Positions 1-6,489 are shown, counted from the stretch's first letter. The stretch: 15,481 nucleotides of DNA from Ignavibacteriota bacterium (GCA_025357895.1 JANYLL010000371.1:1-15481), one strand, 5' to 3'. Notes: generated by a model from the letters alone, not told the origin. A program made the numbers and translations.

Positions 1-8
1 CCACTATT

Positions 9-650
9 TTATTTAATTCCGCCCCTTGCGTTTTTAATAACAATATTACAAATGGAATCAGCTTCCGTCCTGTAATATCGGTATGTCGGAATATCCACTT
101 TTCCGATTAGTGCTCCAAGTTTTGAAGCCCGGTTATAAAAATCATTGTCATCGCCATACGGAATAGTAGCAAAGCCTCCGAGACGTTTGAAAAGATCGCG
201 GCGGATAAAAAAAGTGCCGCCAACGATACAATCAGATATCGGAATTAACTTTGAGGTGTCGTTGAGATCGGCGACTGTTTGATCCCCTATGACCTCTACA
301 CCTCCATGTAGTAACTCGATTGCAGGTTTCGACGAAAGAATTTCTGCACGTCTTTGTAAATGACTCGGAAGATATTCATCGTCGGAATCAAGGAATGTAA
401 TATATTTTCCGGATATAAACGATGCGCCAAGATTCCGAGCCGCCGCCGCTCCCTGATTCTCAGAATAATGATAGCTGATCCTCAGATCAACATCAGCAAA
501 AAGCCGAACAACTTCTCCGGTATTATCGGATGAACCATCATCCATGACGATCATTTCCCAATCAGAAAAATCCTGAGCAAGAACACTTTCTATGGCGCGG
601 CTTAAAAGATGAGCGCGATTAAAAGTTGGAATGATAATAGAAAATTGCAT
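9..650 (-). CDS. Short family-2 glycosyltransferase (GT-A fold)
   Basis: A cytoplasmic GT2 enzyme would transfer a sugar from a nucleotide-sugar donor to a glycan or lipid acceptor, typically for surface polysaccharide. What is seen: the usual N-terminal beta strand and loop (SIIIPTFNRA, residues 4-13), the nucleotide-binding DDGSSD (37-42), the NQGAAAARN helix start (65-73) and the DXD-type metal-binding motif LDSDD (87-91). A late acidic GDDNDF segment (166-171) sits where the catalytic base is expected. At 213 aa it is shorter than many GT2 enzymes (about 250-330 aa), lacks a membrane helix and ends soon after the catalytic core. It is last in a leftward run, 53 bp after the ThyX-family gene, with a repeat in the gap. 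The ATG at 648-650 gives a complete N-terminal strand. The acceptor cannot be deduced. Confidence 0.9.
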   Translation of the reverse strand: MQFSIIIPTFNRAHLLSRAIESVLAQDFSDWEMIVMDDGSSDNTGEVVRLFADVDLRISYHYSENQGAAAARNLGASFISGKYITFLDSDDEYLPSHLQRRAEILSSKPAIELLHGGVEVIGDQTVADLNDTSKLIPISDCIVGGTFFIRRDLFKRLGGFATIPYGDDNDFYNRASKLGALIGKVDIPTYRYYRTEADSICNIVIKNARGGIK

Positions 651-657
651 TGCAGGT

Positions 658-710
658 AGTTTTGAGTTGTAAATTTTGAGTTATGAATTCAAAACTCATA
701 ACTCTAAATT
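658..710. repeat. AT-rich intergenic repeat with inverted arms
   Basis: The 53-bp gap between the ThyX-family gene and the glycosyltransferase is almost entirely repeat-like. TTTTGAGTT occurs twice (660-668 and 674-682). GAGTTATGA (678-686) is perfectly inverted as TCATAACTC (696-704), leaving a 9-nt loop. The right arm touches the ThyX-family stop codon. There is no adjacent T-run of the kind a standard intrinsic terminator needs. It resembles the short tandem/dispersed GAGTT-type repeats seen between genes in some FCB and cyanobacterial genomes, which is recalled rather than searched. Confidence 0.6.
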
Positions 711-2308
711 ACTCGTTCATATTGATTCAGATCGATCTTCCATACCTTCACGCCGCAATATCGCATTCCTTCAGGACAGATAGGACGAACATGAGCCAGA
801 TCACGTAAGCCGCAGGGCGGGAGTAAATATTTTCCGATCATCGGATGAATCGAACGGATCTGATCTGCTTCATCAACAGATGCACGCCATATTTCTTCTT
901 GTGCATTATAACATAAGCGCATTGCATGTTTATGATGCAATGCAAGAAGATCGGATGATTCGGTAAAACGAATGTTCGTCGCATTCGGCAAAATATATTC
1001 TGCGAATTCCTGCCTTACTCCAAAACTTTTGAGCTTTGCATAACTCTTCCAAGAACGCTCGATCGAATCACGGTAGCGGTCCTGCACTTGTTGCGAAACA
1101 GTTGTAACTACCATCGGCGTTTCGAAATCCGGAACATTGTCACGAAGCTGCATGTGCAATATGGGACGAGATCCGGGTGTCATGCGATGCCGCTGATCCT
1201 GTGAATCGGCAGTATGCGAAAGTTTTTTGCGGAAAGTATAATGCACATTATGCATAGCCCGTGAAAGTTTTGTCTGCGTTGTGAGCACAAGTGTTTCACC
1301 CAATATCGTATTTTTGCCGGGGTCAAGCACAAGCGAGATCGCTTCTTCATCGCCGATATCACGTTCACTTTTACCTAAAACCTCGCGCACACTATTCGCT
1401 AAAGTTTTTTCTGCGAATGCTTTATAATCAACAAGCCGCGAATAATTTCCGTCAAGATCGTTATCGAATTCCTTGATGAAATGGGCAACATCATGATCGG
1501 TATTACCTGTACGGATGAATTCTGCTTCAGGATAACTTTCCGGATCAAGGGGCTCTTCTAAGATCAGTGCATAGTTCGGATCGTATCGCAATAGCTCATC
1601 CACCATCGCTTTGACAAGCAAAAATGTTTCGCTCGGAGTATCTGCCATCCGTGCTAAGCGGTAGTAACGCAGAAGAGAGATGCCAGAAATTGTATGATAG
1701 AGATAAGCCGTCGTTGAAATTGGTAAGACGTAACGCGCTACTTCCTGAGCTTTTTTCTTTATCTCTTTATTATATTCATCCGCTTTCTTTTGTCGATGCG
1801 GAAAAACTCCGAAATATGCTTCAGAAATTGCAGGAGTGAGCAAGCCGATAAGATCATGATAATCTTTCATGATGCGCTCCATCTCAGAGTTATAGAGATT
1901 CTGCGCTTCGCTGTTCTCGAAATTCGGAGTTATGAAACTGCCGTTCTTAACTTCAACATACCGTTGGCTGACTTGCTCGGAATTGTAAAATGGATGGGAA
2001 TGCAAGAACGACCAAATCGCATGGCGCGACACGCCTTCGATCGCGAATTGGAAATGTGCATGTTGCAGCGTCGTATGATGCCCTGCTTCATAAATACTTT
2101 TAGCAAGCGCGCCATGTTTTTCTATAGAAACACCTTCATCCGTTATAATTCCTTTGGATGAATAGCACGTACGAGCTGTAGCAATAGCATTCTTAAACGG
2201 ATTTGCAAAGGCATTAATGAGTTTTACTTTTAAAGGAGAATCAAGGAAAGATTTATCCGGCATGTGTTTTCGGTTTGTTCGCGTACCTATTGTGTCAAGT
2301 AATGCCAT
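704..2308 (-). CDS. Double-length ThyX-family (FAD-dependent thymidylate synthase-like) protein
   Basis: Canonical ThyX (about 220-260 aa) methylates dUMP using FAD, NADPH and methylene-tetrahydrofolate. This protein is 534 aa and appears to hold two ThyX-like halves. The first has the helix pattern GHHTTLQHAHFQFAIEGVSRH (76-96) and SQRYVE (114-119). The position of the RHR-x7-S signature, however, reads S104-H105-P106 ... S114. The second half starts near SRAMHN (349-354), has RHR at 373-375 in a different spacing, then YILPNAT (438-444) and AQEEI (469-473), which match the ThyX C-terminal core. The tail (498-524) carries C499, C511 and C518 with H505, not a usual ThyX feature. It starts 3 bp after the TfoX-like gene, so the two are probably co-transcribed. 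An internal Met16 is an alternative start; neither has a clear Shine-Dalgarno sequence. Family membership is firm; thymidylate synthase activity is not. Confidence 0.85.
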   Translation of the reverse strand: MALLDTIGTRTNRKHMPDKSFLDSPLKVKLINAFANPFKNAIATARTCYSSKGIITDEGVSIEKHGALAKSIYEAGHHTTLQHAHFQFAIEGVSRHAIWSFLHSHPFYNSEQVSQRYVEVKNGSFITPNFENSEAQNLYNSEMERIMKDYHDLIGLLTPAISEAYFGVFPHRQKKADEYNKEIKKKAQEVARYVLPISTTAYLYHTISGISLLRYYRLARMADTPSETFLLVKAMVDELLRYDPNYALILEEPLDPESYPEAEFIRTGNTDHDVAHFIKEFDNDLDGNYSRLVDYKAFAEKTLANSVREVLGKSERDIGDEEAISLVLDPGKNTILGETLVLTTQTKLSRAMHNVHYTFRKKLSHTADSQDQRHRMTPGSRPILHMQLRDNVPDFETPMVVTTVSQQVQDRYRDSIERSWKSYAKLKSFGVRQEFAEYILPNATNIRFTESSDLLALHHKHAMRLCYNAQEEIWRASVDEADQIRSIHPMIGKYLLPPCGLRDLAHVRPICPEGMRYCGVKVWKIDLNQYERVI

Positions 2309-2311
2309 GAA

Positions 2312-2644
2312 TTATGCCACGTATTTAAAAGCTTCCAGTGCGAGAGATTCCCATTTGCCTGAATATTTTTTCGGAACGACGACCCATTCCTTCATTGGGC
2401 GATTCATTTCCGAGGGATCGAAGAGTTTCGCCCCTTCATATCCAAGCGCTTTTTTATGTTCTTCGCCTGTGAGTTTAAACACCATCTCGCTTCCAAACAA
2501 GCCGCAAAAAGCTTTTGAATGAATTTTTAATGTCGGCATTCCGAACATCTTGGATTTTTCGGCACCAAGATTCTCGACCAGAGCATCAGCAATCGCCTCG
2601 TATCGCCTCAATGATTTTGGATCAGGTTTTGGTATTGGTGTCAT
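2312..2644 (-). CDS. TfoX N-terminal domain-family protein
   Basis: This 110-aa soluble protein matches the TfoX/Sxy N-terminal fold. A helical N-terminus is followed by KMFGMPTLKIHSKAFCGLFG (33-52), the family's typical K-M-F-G strand with a hydrophobic hairpin, then VFKLTGEEH and a C-terminal W-V-V-P/ALEAFKYVA helix. In gamma-proteobacteria TfoX regulates competence, but stand-alone N-terminal-domain proteins like this are widespread and mostly uncharacterised, so a competence role should not be assumed. It lies 3 bp upstream of the ThyX-family gene on the same strand. The ATG at 2642-2644 is preceded by only a weak purine stretch (AGAAG). Confidence 0.85.
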   Translation of the reverse strand: MTPIPKPDPKSLRRYEAIADALVENLGAEKSKMFGMPTLKIHSKAFCGLFGSEMVFKLTGEEHKKALGYEGAKLFDPSEMNRPMKEWVVVPKKYSGKWESLALEAFKYVA

Positions 2645-2662
2645 AGTGCAAAAATACTTCTT

Positions 2663-2785
2663 TTATTTCCCTTCCCCCATTTCCTTTGTATAAGCAGAAA
2701 TACCAACAATATAATTCTCATCTTGGTCATCAAGATATAAACCGCCTATTTCATAAATATATTTTGCATCTTTCCAAGTTAAGAA
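2663..2785 (-). pseudogene. Possible 3' remnant of a decayed gene
   Basis: On the minus strand a frame open from 2857 to a TAA at 2663-2665 ends with about 37 residues of plausible protein: WKDAKYIYEIGGLYLDD, then QDENYIVGISAYTKEM and a short polar end. There is no ATG, and its upstream part reads through the hairpin element at 2788-2824, so it cannot be an intact gene as drawn. The composition (alternating hydrophobic and acidic residues, few rare amino acids) looks coding-like. It may be the tail of a gene interrupted by the hairpin element, or chance. I do not recognise the family. It ends 18 bp upstream of the TfoX-like start. Confidence 0.3.
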
Positions 2786-2787
2786 GT

Positions 2788-2824
2788 CAGGCAATCCTCC
2801 TGCCCGAAGGAGGGGAATGCCCTG
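2788..2824. repeat. GC-rich imperfect hairpin element
   Basis: A locally GC-rich patch in an AT-rich gap folds into an imperfect hairpin. The outer arms CAGGCA and TGCCCTG pair, and the inner CCTCC (2796-2800) pairs with GGAGG (2809-2813) around a GC-rich loop. A single-base bulge and a few mismatches interrupt the stem. Composition differs sharply from both flanks, which suggests a small mobile or dispersed palindromic element rather than a terminator, as no T-run follows on either strand. Confidence 0.5.
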
Positions 2825-2945
2825 CAAAGAACAAGAAGAATGACAATAAAATATTTTTTAATATAGCTCGAATCAGGATCGTATTAAATCGATGGCGTTC
2901 TCTAAGTGATTGCAGGCAAAAATACGAATGGAACGTCAGGCGCTT

Positions 2946-3659
2946 CTACATTTGCATGCCGATCATTGCAAGTGACATTCCGATCATTAATCCATCTTCG
3001 ATTATGGTAATCGTCCCCATCGGCAGATTGAATACGGTGCCGAGACAGGCGCATTTGATTTTTCTCTTATTCATTACGCTTTCTATAACGCCGACGATAC
3101 TAAGTGACATAACAATTGCAACAGCACTATTTAAAATAATACTCATCGGAAAAAGTAAGTAGCATATACCGAATGCAAGTTCGATAAATGGATAAATATA
3201 TCCAAATGCAAACCATCGCTTCGTGATGATATCATAAGAAGAATAGGACGAGACAAAACCTTTAAGATCGAGCAATTTAAAGAAAGAAAAGATCAAAAAG
3301 AAACCGCCCATGAATTTACCCATCCATGATGTAATGTTCGGCGCGGTTGAAGTGAGTGTTGCAACTGTAACGATACTAACTAAAAAAGCAAAGACAAGAA
3401 GAAGAGGATAATATGATTGTTCTTGAGATTTATCTTCAACATGCAGTATTTCATTATTTTCTGACAGCGAGTATCCTGTTTTTTCGAGAGCCTCATTGAA
3501 CTTTGAAAGAGATACATGGCCCTTCATCACAATTGTTGCCTGCGGCGGAGATAAAGTAACGATTGTGGATTCAACTTCCGGAATTTTCTTCAAAGCAGAG
3601 CCAACAGTCTCCTGACAATTAGCGCAGTGCATTCCTTTAACGGTGTATATGTGGGTCAT
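2946..3659 (-). CDS. HMA domain fused to MauE-type redox-associated membrane protein
   Basis: This 237-aa protein joins a heavy-metal-associated domain (about 1-68) to a multi-pass membrane domain (about 84-236). The HMA part has the metal-binding motif GMHCANC (9-15; C12 and C15) and a beta-alpha-beta-beta-alpha-beta-like pattern. The membrane part shows about five hydrophobic segments (near 84-104, 114-130, 149-170, 175-197 and 214-236) and K-C-A-C-L-G (202-207; C203 and C205), as in MauE/DoxX-like proteins that pass electrons or help form disulfides. Expected role, from family knowledge: inner-membrane handling of a soft metal (copper or mercury class) and/or thiol redox. The ATG at 3657-3659 begins exactly at the HMA domain; a longer frame back to 3752 adds a basic tail with no domain match. 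It is divergent from the ECF sigma gene across 184 bp. Confidence 0.85.
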   Translation of the reverse strand: MTHIYTVKGMHCANCQETVGSALKKIPEVESTIVTLSPPQATIVMKGHVSLSKFNEALEKTGYSLSENNEILHVEDKSQEQSYYPLLLVFAFLVSIVTVATLTSTAPNITSWMGKFMGGFFLIFSFFKLLDLKGFVSSYSSYDIITKRWFAFGYIYPFIELAFGICYLLFPMSIILNSAVAIVMSLSIVGVIESVMNKRKIKCACLGTVFNLPMGTITIIEDGLMIGMSLAMIGMQM

Positions 3660-3843
3660 AAAAGAAGGTTTACGGTATATTTCGTATACGTAATAATGGG
3701 TATACGGTTGCAATTTATGTCGCAAAAAACGATTTTTAAGGCATTTCGACAAAGTACTGAAGATTTCTCTCTAAAATTTGTAACCGAACCCCCTCTAAAT
3801 GTGTCTTTAAAGGGCAGAGGCAATCATTCCCTGCAGCAGCATT
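3660..3843. promoter_or_regulatory. Divergent intergenic region between HMA-MauE and ECF sigma genes
   Basis: Both flanking genes read outward, so both promoters should lie in this 184-bp stretch. Two GTATAC palindromes (3684-3689 and 3700-3705) lie 16 bp apart, start to start, close to the HMA-MauE start. The first is part of an 8-bp palindrome, CGTATACG (3683-3690). They are a possible dimer-binding operator, but that is inference from symmetry alone. I could not identify a convincing -33/-7 or -35/-10 pair for either gene. Confidence 0.3.
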
Positions 3844-4542
3844 TTGCCGGAAAACCAGAGATCATCTTATACCGACGCATCCGAAGAGCAGATCATTGCA
3901 GCATTTATTGCCGGCGATATGCCGGCATTTAAGTACGTCTATAATAAATACCGCGAGCGTATTTTCTCTTATTGCCTCTATATAATGGGCAACAAAGCTC
4001 AGGCAGAAGATGCATTTCAAGAAGTATTTATCCGAGTCTATCAACGTCGTGAACAACTTCGCGAATCAAAAGCCTTAAAAAACTGGCTTTTGATTATTGC
4101 AAGATCAGTTTGTCTGAATTTAACCCGCGAATCTGTTTTCACTCCGGAATTCATATATCTTGATGATGAGCTTCGGGAGCGACAAGGAAATCACCATACA
4201 CTTTCAGCAGAGCGAGACGATCTTGAATTTCCAGAAGAGATATTTCAGAGAGCATTTAATAAGATCGCACCGATTTATCGTGATGCATTTATGCTTCGCG
4301 AAGTAGAAGGTTTTAGCTCTGAAGAAGTTGCAGAACTTACCGGCACATCAGTCGTGAATGTCAAGGTTAGAGTTATGCGGGCAAAGAAGATGCTGCGCGA
4401 AATTCTTGCTCCACACTTTAAGCACCGGTTGGAGACGATGGATAAGAATGCTATTGCAACACAAGAAAAGAACGGAACAGAAATACTGAACGATGATAAT
4501 GTCATTGCGAGTGAAGCAATGACGCAAAAAAAATATGAGTAA
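3844..4542 (+). CDS. ECF-type RNA polymerase sigma factor
   Basis: This extracytoplasmic-function sigma factor would redirect RNA polymerase to a small envelope-response regulon. Region 2 spans about residues 17-95 and includes AEDAFQEVFIRVYQ (54-67), the core RNA-polymerase-binding helix. Region 4 (about 131-188) ends with the helix-turn-helix stretch EGFSSEEVAELTGTSVVNVK (155-174) and RAKKMLRE. Region 3 is absent, as expected for ECF. The 232-aa length exceeds the usual 170-200 because of a 40-residue polar C-terminal tail, part of which is encoded by a palindrome (4501-4523). The start is uncertain: no ATG precedes region 2 after the in-frame stop at 3808-3810, so TTG at 3844 is the best choice, and the first ATG (3919) would cut into the domain. 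Its 3' end overlaps the next gene by 8 nt, the classic arrangement with a cognate anti-sigma factor. Confidence 0.9.
   Translation: MPENQRSSYTDASEEQIIAAFIAGDMPAFKYVYNKYRERIFSYCLYIMGNKAQAEDAFQEVFIRVYQRREQLRESKALKNWLLIIARSVCLNLTRESVFTPEFIYLDDELRERQGNHHTLSAERDDLEFPEEIFQRAFNKIAPIYRDAFMLREVEGFSSEEVAELTGTSVVNVKVRVMRAKKMLREILAPHFKHRLETMDKNAIATQEKNGTEILNDDNVIASEAMTQKKYE
4501..4523. repeat. Perfect palindrome inside the 3' end of the ECF sigma gene
   Basis: GTCATTGC (4501-4508) and GCAATGAC (4516-4523) form a perfect 8-bp stem around a 7-nt loop. The element is in frame and encodes V220 to T227 of the sigma factor's tail. The CATTGCGAG ... GAAGCAAT pattern resembles a short palindromic repeat I recall from many bacterial genomes, where it also enters reading frames as a VIASEA-type peptide. 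It lies 11 bases upstream of the anti-sigma ATG, so an RNA hairpin here could also affect translation of that gene. Confidence 0.6.
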
Positions 4543-5821
4543 CGGATTAGAAAATACGATCATAGCCTATTTCGATGGCGAGCTTTCCGATGCCGATAGC
4601 GCTGAGCTATTGCATTTGACAAGTGTGTCACCGGAGATTCGTACTCTTTTCCGCGAGCATGAGATGCTTCGTGATCTTGCGCAAGAATCAACAAGATCAG
4701 CGATGGTAAGTCCTGAGGTTGAGTCGTCACTTTTCTCGCGGATAGAAGCTTTGGCAAAGAACCCTGTTCGTGAAAAGGCAACCCTTGTTTTTTCGCGCCG
4801 CACTGCTGTATTGGGAGCATTAGCTCTTATACTTATTTCAGGAAGTTTGGGATATGTAATCCCGAAATTTTTCTCCGATGGTTCGCAGAAGTTAGCTGTG
4901 AGTTCTCAGGCGAAGGAAAATATGTTACAAGCAGCTATTACACCAAATATTATTTCTTCTCAACAGACAGAAAATTTTGGAACGAAAAATATTTCTAACC
5001 CTATTTCTGCTCTCTCTTCGAGTAAACATAGTGGATCTATATCCGAAGCGCCCCGTACTCAAGGTCCTTTAGAAAAAGAACATGATGCATTTACTGTGAT
5101 CAATAATGCAAATATGCCGGACGTTTTAGAGCATATTGTTTCAGAGACTCCAATTACAAAGTCAAATACAAAGATACAGCCGACAGTGCTTCGCTTTGCA
5201 GATATTAAATCAGAAATAGAGAGAGAAAAATATTCACCGTTCGATAGAAAAGAACAGCATCTCGAATCCCGTTCCCTTTTTGAAGCAAGTTTACAGACAT
5301 CAAGTGGATTTACCTATCCGGCTGATGCTGCGCCAATCAAGCCTTTTGCCGAACAGCGCCTGAGCATAGCATATCATATTACCGAAAATGATCTTATCGG
5401 TTTCCGTCTTGGATCGGGGCTATACCAGCAGCTTGGTAATGTGACCCGGACGTTCGATAATGGTGCGGAATTACTTTCGCGTTCTATTGAAACAAAACGC
5501 AGTTTTAGCGAAGAACTATATTTTTCTCATCTTGCACCGATTTTCTTTGCAGGAAATTTGCTGTTAGAGTTCTCTGTCGGGGGCGGTTTTATTCCGAATG
5601 GATTTACGCTTGACGTAGAAGCTGGAATCAGAATTCCATTCTCAGAGAGTTTTATGTTTGGCGCGGCGTTTGCTCTTTCACGAGTACATTCCAATGCACT
5701 GAGTTCAAGTGCAGTTCTTGTCTCGGAAAATTCGAACAGCAAACCGGTGATGCTTGATGCTGTCGACATTCATAATACGTTGAACGGCAGATTGCATTAC
5801 GGGATTATTTACAGATTTTAA
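4535..5821 (+). CDS. Membrane anti-sigma-like protein with outer-membrane barrel-like C-terminus
   Basis: Its 8-nt overlap with the ECF sigma gene and its N-terminal layout point to an anti-sigma factor holding the sigma at the inner membrane. Seen: a cytoplasmic helical region (1-87) with YFDGELSDADSAEL (12-25) as in anti-sigma domains, but no H-x3-C-x2-C zinc motif; one strong transmembrane segment (about 88-110); a polar Ser/Thr/Asn-rich stretch (about 115-247); and a C-terminal region (248-428) of alternating hydrophobic/polar strands. The strands lie near 248-258, 274-281, 285-296, 325-331, 340-349, 356-366, 371-382 and 416-428, and the chain ends in Tyr-Arg-Phe, like an outer-membrane barrel. 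If both parts fold as they appear, the chain would link cytoplasm, periplasm and outer membrane. A soluble beta-sandwich sensor is the alternative. Role is inferred from context; the C-terminal reading is less certain. Confidence 0.75.
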   Translation: MSNGLENTIIAYFDGELSDADSAELLHLTSVSPEIRTLFREHEMLRDLAQESTRSAMVSPEVESSLFSRIEALAKNPVREKATLVFSRRTAVLGALALILISGSLGYVIPKFFSDGSQKLAVSSQAKENMLQAAITPNIISSQQTENFGTKNISNPISALSSSKHSGSISEAPRTQGPLEKEHDAFTVINNANMPDVLEHIVSETPITKSNTKIQPTVLRFADIKSEIEREKYSPFDRKEQHLESRSLFEASLQTSSGFTYPADAAPIKPFAEQRLSIAYHITENDLIGFRLGSGLYQQLGNVTRTFDNGAELLSRSIETKRSFSEELYFSHLAPIFFAGNLLLEFSVGGGFIPNGFTLDVEAGIRIPFSESFMFGAAFALSRVHSNALSSSAVLVSENSNSKPVMLDAVDIHNTLNGRLHYGIIYRF

Positions 5822-5835
5822 ATGGAGAGCATATT

Positions 5836-6486
5836 ATGAAAATCTTCATCGCTTTTTTTATTCTTCTCGGAGCTATCTCTGCAGTTGGATGCAATGCGAT
5901 TGTCGATCCATCTCCGCAAACGATGCAGCCCGTGACACATATTGAGGATTACTATTTACCGTTAAAGAGTGTCGGTACTTCATATGCGTATTGTCGTAAA
6001 TCCTCATATGGAGCCGATACGGTATGGATGACGATGCACGGTAATGATGCTTCAGGGTTGATGCTTGGGAATCAGGCTTGTTACGCCACAGATATGTCAT
6101 CGCAGGCAAATCAATACCTCAATAATTATTATTATGCGATGAATGATAGTGAAGCTTTTACTCTAGGCAAGGTTTCCTGCGGCAATCATGATAAATACTG
6201 GCTTGATCTGAAAACTCCGTTAATGGTGGGGCAGACCTGGAAATTCAAGAATGCGAACGGAAGCTATTATATCGAAAGCTTTTATACTGCGAAAGTCTCG
6301 AGGCGGGGAGTTCAGATGAAAATGCCGGACGGCAAGATCTATGATGATGTTGCCGAAGTAATCTATACATCAAAATCTGATTCAACAGTTAAGTGGTTCG
6401 CGCGCGGCGTTGGTCTTATATACAGCACTTCAACAAATCCCGACTTTGATTTCGGAGATGAAATGCGCTTAGTCGGACAGAAATAA
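5836..6486 (+). CDS. Uncharacterised lipoprotein, third gene of the ECF operon
   Basis: The 216-aa product has a short signal peptide and lipobox A16-V17-G18-C19, so it should be lipidated and, with Asn rather than Asp at +2, probably sorted onward to the outer membrane. The mature part has three further cysteines (in YAYC, NQAC and KVSC), many Tyr and Trp residues, and a C-terminal pattern (YDDVAEVIYTS, then WFARGVGLIY) that I associate with Bacteroidota lipoproteins of a beta-rich, lipocalin-like appearance; no specific family is claimed. It follows the anti-sigma-like gene by 14 bp. The ATG at 5836 has the clearest Shine-Dalgarno in the window, GGAGAG at 5824-5829 with a 6-nt spacer. The operon position suggests it works with, or is a target of, the envelope sensor. 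Confidence 0.8.
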   Translation: MKIFIAFFILLGAISAVGCNAIVDPSPQTMQPVTHIEDYYLPLKSVGTSYAYCRKSSYGADTVWMTMHGNDASGLMLGNQACYATDMSSQANQYLNNYYYAMNDSEAFTLGKVSCGNHDKYWLDLKTPLMVGQTWKFKNANGSYYIESFYTAKVSRRGVQMKMPDGKIYDDVAEVIYTSKSDSTVKWFARGVGLIYSTSTNPDFDFGDEMRLVGQK

Positions 6487-6489
6487 AAT

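Larger units (their letters stand above)
2645..2945. other. Gap without an intact gene
   Basis: Between the TfoX-like start and the end of the HMA-MauE gene I see only the possible gene remnant (2663-2785) and the hairpin element (2788-2824). The right part (2825-2945) shows no start-to-stop frame of credible composition and no RNA gene. The whole gap looks like decayed sequence plus an inserted repeat. Confidence 0.6.

Noticed and set aside
1790..2161. Rightward 123-codon frame within the ThyX-family gene
   Set aside because: Antisense shadow of a conserved coding region, rich in Met, Arg and Phe as expected from reverse-complement reading.
2686..3162. Rightward 158-codon open frame opposite the HMA-MauE gene
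   Set aside because: It runs across the GC-rich hairpin and antisense to a gene with a clear domain match; its composition (many Ile, Arg, Lys) has no family signature.
3660..3752. Longer start for the HMA-MauE protein
   Set aside because: The 31 added residues are basic and lack domain similarity, whereas Met at 3657-3659 starts exactly at the HMA fold.
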